Source: an archaeon
GTDB taxonomy: Archaea > Iainarchaeota > Iainarchaeia > CSSED10-239
Assembly (NCBI GenBank): GCA_029563035.1
Contig: JAKQTP010000212.1
Location: 124,001-188,000, forward strand
Length of the DNA: 64,000 nt
Direction of reading: 5' to 3'
In this document: piece by piece, positions 18,909 through 26,827 of the stretch
How positions within the stretch are numbered: the first letter of the stretch is position 1
How the letters are laid out: every line of letters starts with the position of its first letter
The notes under the pieces: model-generated
What the model was told of the DNA's origin: nothing
The model's database searches: none
What the model saw: only the letters and a program-made list of their open reading frames with translations
Translations under genes and position numbers: made by a program

Positions 18909-19241
18909 TTATCTAACTTTAGAAATAATATGGTCTATTTTTTGTTTAAGCTGAGGCTTTGGCTCAAATCCTATGATTCTGCCAATTTCTCCCCCTCTTT
19001 TCATAATCACAATGCAAGGAACTTCATCAATTTTAAACATTGTAGAAATTGGTTTGTTTTCTTCGCTATTTATTTTTAAAAATTTTACTTTATTATCATA
19101 CTCATTACTCAATTCCTCAAAAATAAGGTTAAGGGATCTTGATGGCCCTGATAACGTTTCCCAAAAATATATAACTACAGGTACATCTGATTCTACAACT
19201 TCTTCCTCAAAATTGTGTCTATTACAAAGTATTACTGTCAT
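18909..19241 (-). CDS. Thioredoxin-fold protein lacking active-site cysteines
   Basis: The 110 residues align along their length with thioredoxin: VVIYFWETLSGPSRSL occupies the position of the WCGPC motif, KFLKINSEEN is the beta3 strand, and the cis-proline is in VPCIVIMKRGGEIGRIIG. Both redox cysteines are Ser (SGPS), so it cannot do dithiol exchange and may act as a binding or chaperone fold. ATG 19241 follows an AAGGAAAAG site; a longer frame starts at 19289. Confidence 0.78.
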   Translation of the reverse strand: MTVILCNRHNFEEEVVESDVPVVIYFWETLSGPSRSLNLIFEELSNEYDNKVKFLKINSEENKPISTMFKIDEVPCIVIMKRGGEIGRIIGFEPKPQLKQKIDHIISKVR

Positions 19242-19362
19242 TTGTCTTTTCCTTGTTTTATATTTATAAGATAATAAATATAAAATCATTTATATTAAAA
19301 AACTTACTATTTTAAGTAAAATTAAGTTTTTTAGGTACAAAAATAAAAATAAGAAAGGATTC

Positions 19363-19506
19363 TTATCTGAATCCTTTAAATCTATAGTCTTTAACTTTTG
19401 GAGGTTCGTTATTACACTTTAAGCAAAGCTCTTCTCCACTATCTTCATCTATTCTGTGTCTTGTTACATTTTTACAAAAAGAACACATCTTTGTTTCATA
19501 TTTCAT
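19363..19506 (-). CDS. Zinc-ribbon micro-protein (47 aa)
   Basis: The ATG at 19504-19506 opens a 47-codon frame with MCSFCKNV and LCLKCNNE, two CxxC knuckles about 20 residues apart, and a basic C-terminus. This is a zinc-ribbon fold typical of small archaeal translation- or transcription-associated proteins. The frame is too regular to be chance, but no specific family is assigned. Confidence 0.75.
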   Translation of the reverse strand: MKYETKMCSFCKNVTRHRIDEDSGEELCLKCNNEPPKVKDYRFKGFR

Positions 19507-19734
19507 GTTTTATCACGATTTATTCATTCAATTAATAAATTTCAAATTTTGATATTTGAAATATATTAGTTTATATATATTCTATGAAAAGAAAGATTTA
19601 AAATCACACTTTTTTGAAAATTCAGGGTGTTTGATTTAAAAAAACAAGTCTGATAAGAAGAGCTTAATAAAAATAAAAAGAATAAGAAAAAAATAAAAAA
19701 ACAAATCAAAAAAATAAATCCATTAGTTTAAGAT

Positions 19735-19836
19735 TTATTTCTTCTTCTTTGTTGTTTTCTTTTTAGTTGTTGTTTTCTTTGCTGTTTTCTTTACTGTTGT
19801 TTTCTTTGCTACTGCTTTCTTTTTCTTTACTGCCAT
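19735..19836 (-). CDS. Lysine-rich histone H1-like micro-protein (33 aa)
   Basis: ATG 19836 opens a 33-codon frame made almost entirely of Lys, Thr, Ala and Val with AKKTT-type repeats. Support comes from the GGGGTGAAAG Shine-Dalgarno 5 nt before ATG, a BRE/TATA match further upstream, and a clean TAA. The composition resembles the C-terminal tails of H1-like and bacterial Hc1-like DNA-binding proteins. A role in binding DNA or RNA is inference. Confidence 0.65.
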   Translation of the reverse strand: MAVKKKKAVAKKTTVKKTAKKTTTKKKTTKKKK

Positions 19837-20134
19837 TTTTCTTTCACCCCTTTTTAACTTTTCCTTCCCCTTACGGAAAAAATATTATATATTAATTATG
19901 ATACAACAGATATATAAAGGTTTTTGTTCTCTCACACATGAATTGTTTTTCATGTTTTCCGGCAGACAAATGAAAAAAACAACATGTTTGCGAACGCAGG
20001 AAAATACTGATGTTGGCGAGCCACTCAAAAACACATGAAAATACCTACATATCTACTTTACTTGAGAAAAAGAAAAGAAAAAAAGAAAAAAAACGTTTCT
20101 TAACGAAATAAAAGAAAAAATAATTTTTTAAAAA
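19837..20134. other. Gene-free stretch, promoter region of the lysine-rich gene
   Basis: About 300 bp separate the lysine-rich micro-gene from the end of NDK. The part next to the micro-gene holds its Shine-Dalgarno and TATA box. The middle has a few GC-richer words (CCGGCAGAC, GCGAACGC, TTGGCGAGCC). The NDK-proximal part is A-rich. No convincing ORF or RNA gene was found. Confidence 0.5.
19910..19926 (-). promoter_or_regulatory. BRE/TATA box for lysine-rich micro-gene
   Basis: The minus strand reads AAAAACCTTTATATATC, a good archaeal BRE plus TATA consensus. Its centre is about 80 nt upstream of the ATG, so the transcript would have a leader of about 50 nt that includes the strong GGTG site. 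Confidence 0.55.
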
Positions 20135-20596
20135 CTATTTTTCATCTTCTGCATAGATGAAATTAAAATCAATTTTTTCATAATCAAACAATTCATGGTC
20201 TTTAAAAAATCTTGCAATTTCTATGTCTGCAGAAACCAAAGAATCAGATGCATGAACAACATTACATTGCCCACTTAAAGAATAATCTCCTCTTATTGTT
20301 CCGGGTGCTGCTTCATATCCTCTTGTAACACCGCAAATTGCTCTAACAACAGTAACTGCATTATTGCCCTCAAGAACACAAAGAATTGATGGAGCACTTT
20401 TCATAAATTTTTTTATTCTTGGAAAAAATGGTTTGTTCTTTAGATGAGAATAATGCTCGTCTAATAAATTATCATTAAGAAACATCATTTTCATACCCAC
20501 CACTTTTAATCCTTTTCTTTCAAAAACATGAAGAATTTCTCCAACAAGTGCTCTATTAAGTGCATCTGGCTTAAAAATTACCAACGTTCTTTCCAT
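20135..20596 (-). CDS. ndk: Nucleoside diphosphate kinase
   Basis: At 153 residues it starts TLVIFKPDAL and has the active-site histidine in NVVHASDS and the GYEAAPGTIRGDYS loop. It transfers the gamma phosphate from ATP to NDPs through phosphohistidine. It lies 15 bp downstream of the Trm-G10 gene, last in the L10e / Trm-G10 / NDK run. Confidence 0.96.
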   Translation of the reverse strand: MERTLVIFKPDALNRALVGEILHVFERKGLKVVGMKMMFLNDNLLDEHYSHLKNKPFFPRIKKFMKSAPSILCVLEGNNAVTVVRAICGVTRGYEAAPGTIRGDYSLSGQCNVVHASDSLVSADIEIARFFKDHELFDYEKIDFNFIYAEDEK

Positions 20597-20611
20597 TATA
20601 TTTCATCTCCT

Positions 20612-21808
20612 TTATTTTTTTTCTAAAATGTAAATTTTTCTATTGATTTTTGAACCACTTGGCGTGGCATATGCTATAGGGTTTTGCAATTCCAATTTTG
20701 GATTTAATGAAGAAACATCAACTAAAGAAAACCCATTTCTTTCATAGACTCTTCTATCTATAGAAATTACTTTATTATCATAAGTTTTAAAATCTGGCAA
20801 TATACACACTACCCTTACTTTTTTTGGAAGATTGCTATTAAGGTTTAGAAAGACATCATAATAAATACCATTCAATTCCTTAACAATAGTCTTTGCTTTC
20901 TCTAGATTAAGTGCTTTCTTTAAGAAAGGACCCATATATGGTTCAAAAACACAAGCATCTGCAGAGAATTTTGTTTTTGCAGAGTTGCCTTGCATTATTT
21001 TATAGCCCCTCCCTGACAATTTAAATTCCTTAATCGCCCAAGAAACATTCTTATTGCTAGCTTCGATCATTTCTTTACTATTGTCTATGCCAATAACATT
21101 ATAATTTTTAATAAGCCCCTCAATCAAGAAGGTGCCTGTACCACAGAATGGATCAACTATTGTTTTTCCTTTTGATAACCCTAAAAGATTAATCATAATT
21201 GAAACAAGTCTAAAAGAGGTGTTATACATCTCCTTTATTACTGGTCTATTCTTGTCCTTAAAAATATTATCTTTAGGATTAAAACAAGATATTGTCTTTG
21301 CAAAATAAAATTTGTTATTAAACTTAACAACAAAAAGTTCCAGACCTTCATTTATCTTCCAAGAAAAGTAATTGTCTGGATTTGCAATGTAATTTACGCC
21401 TTCTTTTGATTTCTTCTTTGAATGTGTTATTGGCTTTTTATAAACTGCTTTTACTCTCTCTTCTTTAAATTCTTGCTTAAGAAGATCTTCAACAACATCT
21501 AATTCTTCTTCTGATACATCAATTGTTGAAATCGTATAATTAAACTTTTTTGGGCTGTTAAAATCAAGTTTGTTTATTATCTCCCTATTAGATTTAATTT
21601 TAGAAGTCTCTAGATAAACCTTTGATACTCTAACAAGCCCACCAAGCTCTTTAGTTAATTTCTCAAAATTATGTTCTTTATTAAAATCAAGAATAAGATA
21701 TTTTTCAGAATTAACAATAACAGAATAAGAGATATTATGTTTGTGCAAATAAACTGCAATTTCTAATTTTGAAAGAGTTTTATCTCTTCCAAGAAGGAAT
21801 AGATACAT
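20612..21808 (-). CDS. tRNA (guanine-N2) methyltransferase, Trm-G10/Trm11 family
   Basis: At 398 residues the N-terminal part (about 1-150) is a THUMP-like RNA-binding module. The C-terminal part is a Rossmann methyltransferase with motif I DPFCGTGTFLIEG and the catalytic-motif equivalent FEPYMGPF in place of the more common DPPYG. The family modifies G10 (or a nearby G) of tRNA. It starts 65 bp after L10e and likely shares its transcript. Confidence 0.82.
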   Translation of the reverse strand: MYLFLLGRDKTLSKLEIAVYLHKHNISYSVIVNSEKYLILDFNKEHNFEKLTKELGGLVRVSKVYLETSKIKSNREIINKLDFNSPKKFNYTISTIDVSEEELDVVEDLLKQEFKEERVKAVYKKPITHSKKKSKEGVNYIANPDNYFSWKINEGLELFVVKFNNKFYFAKTISCFNPKDNIFKDKNRPVIKEMYNTSFRLVSIMINLLGLSKGKTIVDPFCGTGTFLIEGLIKNYNVIGIDNSKEMIEASNKNVSWAIKEFKLSGRGYKIMQGNSAKTKFSADACVFEPYMGPFLKKALNLEKAKTIVKELNGIYYDVFLNLNSNLPKKVRVVCILPDFKTYDNKVISIDRRVYERNGFSLVDVSSLNPKLELQNPIAYATPSGSKINRKIYILEKK

Positions 21809-21872
21809 ATTTTTTCATTTGAAAAATATATTTTTTAAATAAAAATAAAAGAAAATAAGAAAAAGTAAAAAA

Positions 21873-22619
21873 CTACTTTTTCTTTGCAGGAGTAGCACCC
21901 TTACCTGCTGGAGCAGCACCCTTACCTGCTGGAGTAGCACCCTTACCTGCTGGAGCAGCACCCTTGCCTGCTGGAGCTGCACCCTTGCCTGCTGGAGCAA
22001 CAACTGCTTCTGCTTCTTTAGCAGCAGCTTCTGCTTCTTTAGCTTTTGCTCTTCTTTTTCTTACAGTTCCAACTGACTTTAAGTTGCTCTTGTTCTTTTC
22101 AACAATAACTTTCATTTTACATGGAAACTTAGAATCCATTCTCTCAAATAATTCTTTAACCATTTTTACATTTGCTTCATCAACAAGAACACTATAGATC
22201 TTCTGACCTTTTCTTACTCTTGATGCCCTTCCAACAACCTTACCAAAAGGACATTGACTCATTCCTGTTTGAATTCTATCAGCGTGTGCACCTTGTGCTT
22301 GTTTATTTTCTCTTAAGAAAAATTGAGGATAAACTCTTACTTTCATATAATAGTTTGTAGCAGTTAATTTCTTGTTTAGTTGTCTTACAACACTTTGTCT
22401 TACTGCTTCAATAGCATTATCCCTAATCTGTACTTTATCCATAGTTACATAGTGTACAACATGAGTATATTCTCTAGTTCCTGTACCCATATGGAACTGT
22501 CTAATCCTCATTCCAGGTACACCACCAACAAAATTCTTTTTATGAACCTTTACTGCCACTCTTGTGTATGCTCTTTTGTTTACTTTTGGACAATAACAAT
22601 GTCCTGGTCTTAATCCCAT
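21873..22619 (-). CDS. rpl10e: Ribosomal protein L10e (uL16) with repetitive C-terminal tail
   Basis: Residues 1 to about 175 are a normal archaeal L10e (GLRPGHCYCPKVNKRAYTRV start, the GADRIQTGMSQ-like loop as HADRIQTGMSQCPFGK). Family members end near 160-180 residues. This one continues to 248 with a basic Lys/Ala region and then about five copies of the 7-residue unit PAGKGAA. A GGTGA site precedes ATG. It is a large-subunit protein next to the peptidyl-transferase centre and heads the operon with Trm-G10 and NDK. Confidence 0.93.
   Translation of the reverse strand: MGLRPGHCYCPKVNKRAYTRVAVKVHKKNFVGGVPGMRIRQFHMGTGTREYTHVVHYVTMDKVQIRDNAIEAVRQSVVRQLNKKLTATNYYMKVRVYPQFFLRENKQAQGAHADRIQTGMSQCPFGKVVGRASRVRKGQKIYSVLVDEANVKMVKELFERMDSKFPCKMKVIVEKNKSNLKSVGTVRKRRAKAKEAEAAAKEAEAVVAPAGKGAAPAGKGAAPAGKGATPAGKGAAPAGKGATPAKKK
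21888..21999 (-). repeat. 21-bp tandem repeat coding the L10e tail
   Basis: About five imperfect copies of a 21-bp unit (plus-strand form GCACCCTTACCTGCTGGAGCA) lie in frame at the 3' end of the L10e gene. The copies differ at a few positions, such as TTACC/TTGCC and GCA/GTA. The unit length is a multiple of three, so copy changes keep the frame. Confidence 0.9.
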
Positions 22620-23090
22620 TTTATTTCACCTTTATTAAAAAAATAGATAAAATTGTCGAAATTTATCTTTGCTATATATAAATATATTTATATAGAAACA
22701 TATTTAAATAAAACATTTTAATAAATTTTAAAAAACTAGAATCTAGAAAGGAAAAAGAGAGCCTTAAAAAAAGACCCCCTTTCTCTTTATCATTTCTTTT
22801 GGGGAAAGAAAAGTTTTTGGGGTAAAATACCTCAAAAATATAATATAAGAAAGAAAAGAACAGGGACCTGTTCTGGTAAACAGTATGTTTCTCTTCTTCC
22901 TCTTTTCTGCCTTGTATTTTATTCTTTGTGGAATTTGGTAATAGATTAACTGTATATCTTATAGCCCTAAAATCTTTATATATACTACCGGGTAGTTTTT
23001 CCAAACCTAAACAAGAAAAAGGGTTTGATTTGTGAAATATACATAATAATTGATTTATTTTTTTGAGGTTTTTGGCTATTTTTTGTAAAT
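22620..23090. other. 470-bp gene-free stretch with hairpins
   Basis: The L10e side carries that gene's promoter (TATA-rich 22665-22690) and GGTGA site. The rest has no credible gene; a minus-strand open frame of 141 codons here has low-complexity, non-protein-like content. A hairpin at 22857-22874 (AGAACAG/CTGTTCT with a GGAC loop), a CTAGA/TCTAG palindrome near 22736-22746 and runs of CCCCC and GGGG suggest structured RNA or terminators. Confidence 0.4.
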
Positions 23091-23441
23091 TTACCAATTT
23101 AGCCTATCCCCTATAGAATAAAATTTTTTACCATATTTTATAGGGAGTTCTATAATATAACGACATTTTTTCATAGGTCTAGTCATCTGCCAAGGTTTAA
23201 GCCCAAATTTGAGATCTATAATCTTCTTATTAGAATCCAAAAACAAGACATTTATTGGAAAAAACACAAAAAACATGTGTATGCTTGCACCAACTTTTGT
23301 CTCTCTTTCAAGATCAAAAATCAGACCATAATCAAAATTCTTCTCTTTAGAAAACATCAGACCTTTAGCTCTACTAAATATATTATCTGCAATTTTATGA
23401 GATGCAATAATATTCTTTTTCTGTGAGATGTTTTTAATCAT
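23091..23441 (-). CDS. DUF192 family protein
   Basis: The 116 residues cover the DUF192 core: RAKGLMFSKE near the start, an IHMFFVFFPINVLFLDSN strand pair, and KPWQMTRPMKKCRYIIELP. The family is a small beta-rich domain of unknown function, often exported in bacteria, but no signal peptide is seen here. It follows the secretion-ATPase-like gene on the same strand. Confidence 0.85.
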   Translation of the reverse strand: MIKNISQKKNIIASHKIADNIFSRAKGLMFSKEKNFDYGLIFDLERETKVGASIHMFFVFFPINVLFLDSNKKIIDLKFGLKPWQMTRPMKKCRYIIELPIKYGKKFYSIGDRLNW

Positions 23442-23512
23442 ATTAAATCCTTACATTTTAATTATAACCTCAAAATTAATAACATTATTTAATTTCCCGT
23501 TTTTTACTAATC

Positions 23513-26014
23513 TTAAATATTTAATTTTCTTAATAATTGTTTTTTATTATTATAATAATCATTAACTATATTATTAAAATCCACACACTCATTTATTTCA
23601 GAATCAACTAACCACCAAAGTAATTTCTTGCGATTAAAAAACTCAGAAGTATTTATGGCTGATATTTCCAAATTGATTTTAAATTCAGAGTCTTCCTTTG
23701 AATAGAAGATTACATCATTGTCCTTTCCATTGCTTATCTCTAATATCTTGGTAATTTGCAATTGTTCAATATTATTTACTTTTGTTCTTTCTAGATTTAT
23801 TACAATTACTTTTCTATTAATTGCTTTTGCCTTTTCTGAATACTTTGGTAGCAAATCCTCTGTTAAACAAATCATTGAAAATTCATACCATTTAGTATCA
23901 AATAAATTTTCTGAAAAATTATCTAATATCAAATAATCTGGTTTTTGAGAAATCATTTGAGAAATTATAGTTCTTTTATTAGAATCAATATTATCTAATA
24001 ATAATCTCTTAACCCAGTTCTTATGTGGCAATTTAATATTGTCAAACGATTGTATGCTTGTAATTTTTTTATCAGGATAAAAATGAGCCAATGCCGAAAT
24101 AAATAAATTTGCATCATCTCCAATTATTAATACTTGATAATCCTCATCCATTGCTGTCCAAATATAAGAATAAATATCAATTATACCCACACCTAAATTT
24201 ATTAGATTTACAGGTGTTAATGGTTCTTCCAAATTCTTTTTAATAACAAATGAAGACCTTTTATTGCTTTTGTCTCCTACAGAATATAACCCTTCAATTT
24301 TATAGCCATTTGGTAAATAGCCATTTATTGGTTGATCAGAACTTACTTTCAAACCCATTATTTTTGTTAAAGAAAGAATAAATTGATTTAATTTAAATAA
24401 ATTATCAAATTTAAGATTTGTTTCCATTGCCCCATATTTAAGATGATATACTATTATCGGCATATTTTCGCCAGAACAACTTACTTCTATAATATTCTTA
24501 TCTTCTAAAATTATAGACAAAAAACCAAAACCTAAAAAATCCCTTTTAATAAAATTAAAATATAATTTTTTTTCTAAATCTGTTAAATCATAAGTTAATT
24601 TATCAATAGCTAAATCAAATGTTTTCTTAAGGTAATTATTTAGATTTTGTTTATCTCCTTTATTTGAGATATAATTTGCATCAATAGAATTCAAAAAAAT
24701 CTTTTTTATTTCAACATATATTTCTTCTTGAGAGTGATTAAGCTCTGGTTGAATTACACTATATACTAGACCTTGAGACATCATATAATTTATATTAACA
24801 ATAGTGAATTCGTCAATATTATATTTATCAGAGATATTTATTTTATCAGTTTCAGATATTTGTGGTTTAACACTATAAACTTTAGTTATATTACTTGATT
24901 GCTGAACAACAGATGGTTTTTCTATAGTTTCTTTTGTAATTCTAGAAATTGCAGTTTTAGATAATGTTTTATCTCCTGAATCTTTTGGCAACATATAATC
25001 ATAGGTTGTTTTGGGTAAGGCAATTGTTTGATTTGGTTTCTCTTCAATATGCGTTTTTATTTCATCACTATCAAAAACAATATCTGGAATAACAATTTCT
25101 TCAACATAATTGTCTAAATTTAGTCTTGATTTTTCTGATTTTGCTTTCTTATGTTCTTTTTTATAATTATTAATATTATTTTCGACATTTTTGTTTGTAT
25201 TGATTTTGCCATTATCTAAAACAAATGTAGGTTCCATTATTTTTTTTCTAGGTGGTGTTTGTTCATATGTTGAATATCCTTTATTTACTACATCTGCAAT
25301 ATTTGTATCATCCCTAATAGAAAATATCTCAGGAACTTCAATTTCTTCAATTAATGCATAAATCTGATTAGCATTTTCTTTCTCTTCCTTATTTTGTTGT
25401 TTCCCAGAAAAGTGGGGTTCTGCTTTTTTAATCTTTTGCTGTTTTTTAACTTTTGCTTCAATGGCATCTAGCTTTGCATAAAGATTAGAAACTGCTGGCT
25501 TTTTTATTTGAATCTTTTCTATTTTTGGCTCATCGCCTAAAAAACTAATTGATTCAATAAATGGTTGTTCATCTTCTACTTTGTCTGTTTTTTCCTCAAG
25601 CGTAGCCAATAAAAAATTAATCTCGGGTGTGTCTTTTTCTACAATATTTTCTAAATCTGTTGCTGTCACTCTATCAGCAATATCTTGTAATCTGTTAGAT
25701 ATTACCTCCAGTCTTTTCTTTTCGATTTCCAATCTTAATGCATTTTCAATATATTCTTTTGGAGTGATTGTTTCAATTGTGGGATAATTAGATTCTAAAA
25801 TATCATTCGACTTTTCGTCTATATTACTTGATTTTTCTTCTTTTTTCTTAGATATGTTATGTAATTTTAATTTTGGGAGGGTTTTTACTTTGCTCTGATA
25901 GATATCAGGGGGTGTATTATCAATGGAAACATTAAATTTCTTTGTAAGAGTCTTTTCTATTTTTTTTGGATTGGAATTATCATTAATCCTAGATAACTTT
26001 TTTAGTTCTACCAT
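23513..26014 (-). CDS. FlaI/GspE-like secretion ATPase homologue without Walker motifs
   Basis: At 833 residues, about 1-400 is low-complexity, charged and helical. About 415-833 follows archaeal type IV pilus/archaellum ATPases: an N-domain with LGFGFLSIILEDKNIIEVSC, LPNGYKIEG, and KLPHKNWVKRLL (FlaI: LPHENW). Where Walker A (GPTxSGKTT) should lie it reads IIGDDANLFISAL. The Asp-box reads IQSFDN, and the Walker B region reads KPDYLILDNFSEN. So it is probably a catalytically dead or repurposed member. A TATA box about 25 bp upstream suggests a leaderless transcript. An A24 peptidase is encoded just upstream. Confidence 0.7.
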   Translation of the reverse strand: MVELKKLSRINDNSNPKKIEKTLTKKFNVSIDNTPPDIYQSKVKTLPKLKLHNISKKKEEKSSNIDEKSNDILESNYPTIETITPKEYIENALRLEIEKKRLEVISNRLQDIADRVTATDLENIVEKDTPEINFLLATLEEKTDKVEDEQPFIESISFLGDEPKIEKIQIKKPAVSNLYAKLDAIEAKVKKQQKIKKAEPHFSGKQQNKEEKENANQIYALIEEIEVPEIFSIRDDTNIADVVNKGYSTYEQTPPRKKIMEPTFVLDNGKINTNKNVENNINNYKKEHKKAKSEKSRLNLDNYVEEIVIPDIVFDSDEIKTHIEEKPNQTIALPKTTYDYMLPKDSGDKTLSKTAISRITKETIEKPSVVQQSSNITKVYSVKPQISETDKINISDKYNIDEFTIVNINYMMSQGLVYSVIQPELNHSQEEIYVEIKKIFLNSIDANYISNKGDKQNLNNYLKKTFDLAIDKLTYDLTDLEKKLYFNFIKRDFLGFGFLSIILEDKNIIEVSCSGENMPIIVYHLKYGAMETNLKFDNLFKLNQFILSLTKIMGLKVSSDQPINGYLPNGYKIEGLYSVGDKSNKRSSFVIKKNLEEPLTPVNLINLGVGIIDIYSYIWTAMDEDYQVLIIGDDANLFISALAHFYPDKKITSIQSFDNIKLPHKNWVKRLLLDNIDSNKRTIISQMISQKPDYLILDNFSENLFDTKWYEFSMICLTEDLLPKYSEKAKAINRKVIVINLERTKVNNIEQLQITKILEISNGKDNDVIFYSKEDSEFKINLEISAINTSEFFNRKKLLWWLVDSEINECVDFNNIVNDYYNNKKQLLRKLNI

Positions 26015-26090
26015 ACCGATAACTGCACAAATATATTTATAGCAAATAATAAGTGCATTATATTTATAAATATATTTTAAGGCTTAAATT

Positions 26091-26825
26091 TTAAATAAAA
26101 GAAACAGCCAAATTACCTAAAAAAGAAAGCACATTAAAATAAGTAAGCGCTGCAATAACAACATAGGAAATTATTAGTATCAACACAAAAGGAACTAATG
26201 GGGAAACCCACACTTTTTCTATTTTATATTGTGTAGACAACTTTTTTAATTCATATATTTGCTGTTCTGGAGAGCAATTTGGTCTTATTGTTATTTTAGA
26301 AACTACTTTATTATCTACTAATTTATATTCTTCTAAAGGGGTATAAAAATTAGTCAAACTATCCACATCTTTTGGAAAGCCAAAACTCATTAAGATTAAG
26401 CTTTCTCCTAATGGCTTATTTGGATAATTCCCTTTAATTATATTGTAAATTAAAAATAAAACTGGGAAAAATAATGTTAGAACAGTAGACAATAAAAATA
26501 CAAACGCAGTAAATAAAACAGAAATACCACTAACAAAACTCATAGCCATTAAAGCAATAAGATCTCCTTCTCCAATATATGCATAAACCGTTATTTTTCC
26601 CAATACATAGATAATGGTTAAAAAAGCAAAAGAAATTGCAATCTGTAAGATGTACAGATATAAAAAGCCCTTAGCTATACCAAAAAAAACATTATATACA
26701 AAACCAATTACAGATATGATTAATAAAGGTACAATATTTATTTCTCTGGTTTTTATATCTTGATATCCTAAAAAAATTAAACATATTAAACCTAAAAAAA
26801 ACATGGGTAAAAATACAAGGTTCAT
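26091..26825 (-). CDS. Prepilin/preflagellin peptidase (A24 family)
   Basis: The 244-residue membrane protein carries both catalytic aspartates of A24 peptidases: DIKTREI after the first helix and GEGDLIALMAM later. A cytoplasmic insertion (about 140-205) and two C-terminal helices complete it. It should cut class III signal peptides of pilins or archaellins. It is sandwiched between the PHP-like and secretion-ATPase-like genes with a 2-bp gap upstream. No pilin gene lies in the window. Confidence 0.85.
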   Translation of the reverse strand: MNLVFLPMFFLGLICLIFLGYQDIKTREINIVPLLIISVIGFVYNVFFGIAKGFLYLYILQIAISFAFLTIIYVLGKITVYAYIGEGDLIALMAMSFVSGISVLFTAFVFLLSTVLTLFFPVLFLIYNIIKGNYPNKPLGESLILMSFGFPKDVDSLTNFYTPLEEYKLVDNKVVSKITIRPNCSPEQQIYELKKLSTQYKIEKVWVSPLVPFVLILIISYVVIAALTYFNVLSFLGNLAVSFI

Positions 26826-26827
26826 AT

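Noticed and set aside
22855..22885. SRP RNA-like words on the minus strand (CTGTTTACCAG followed by CAGGTCC), reminiscent of bacterial 4.5S RNA
   Set aside because: The required GGAAGGAAGCAGCC-type asymmetric loop and the long GC-rich helices are absent; the second word belongs to a simple palindrome.
22672..23097. Open frame of 141 codons on the minus strand
   Set aside because: Composition is unlike the neighbouring proteins (runs of Phe, Lys and Ser and no recognisable domain), and the region looks like intergenic DNA with hairpins.
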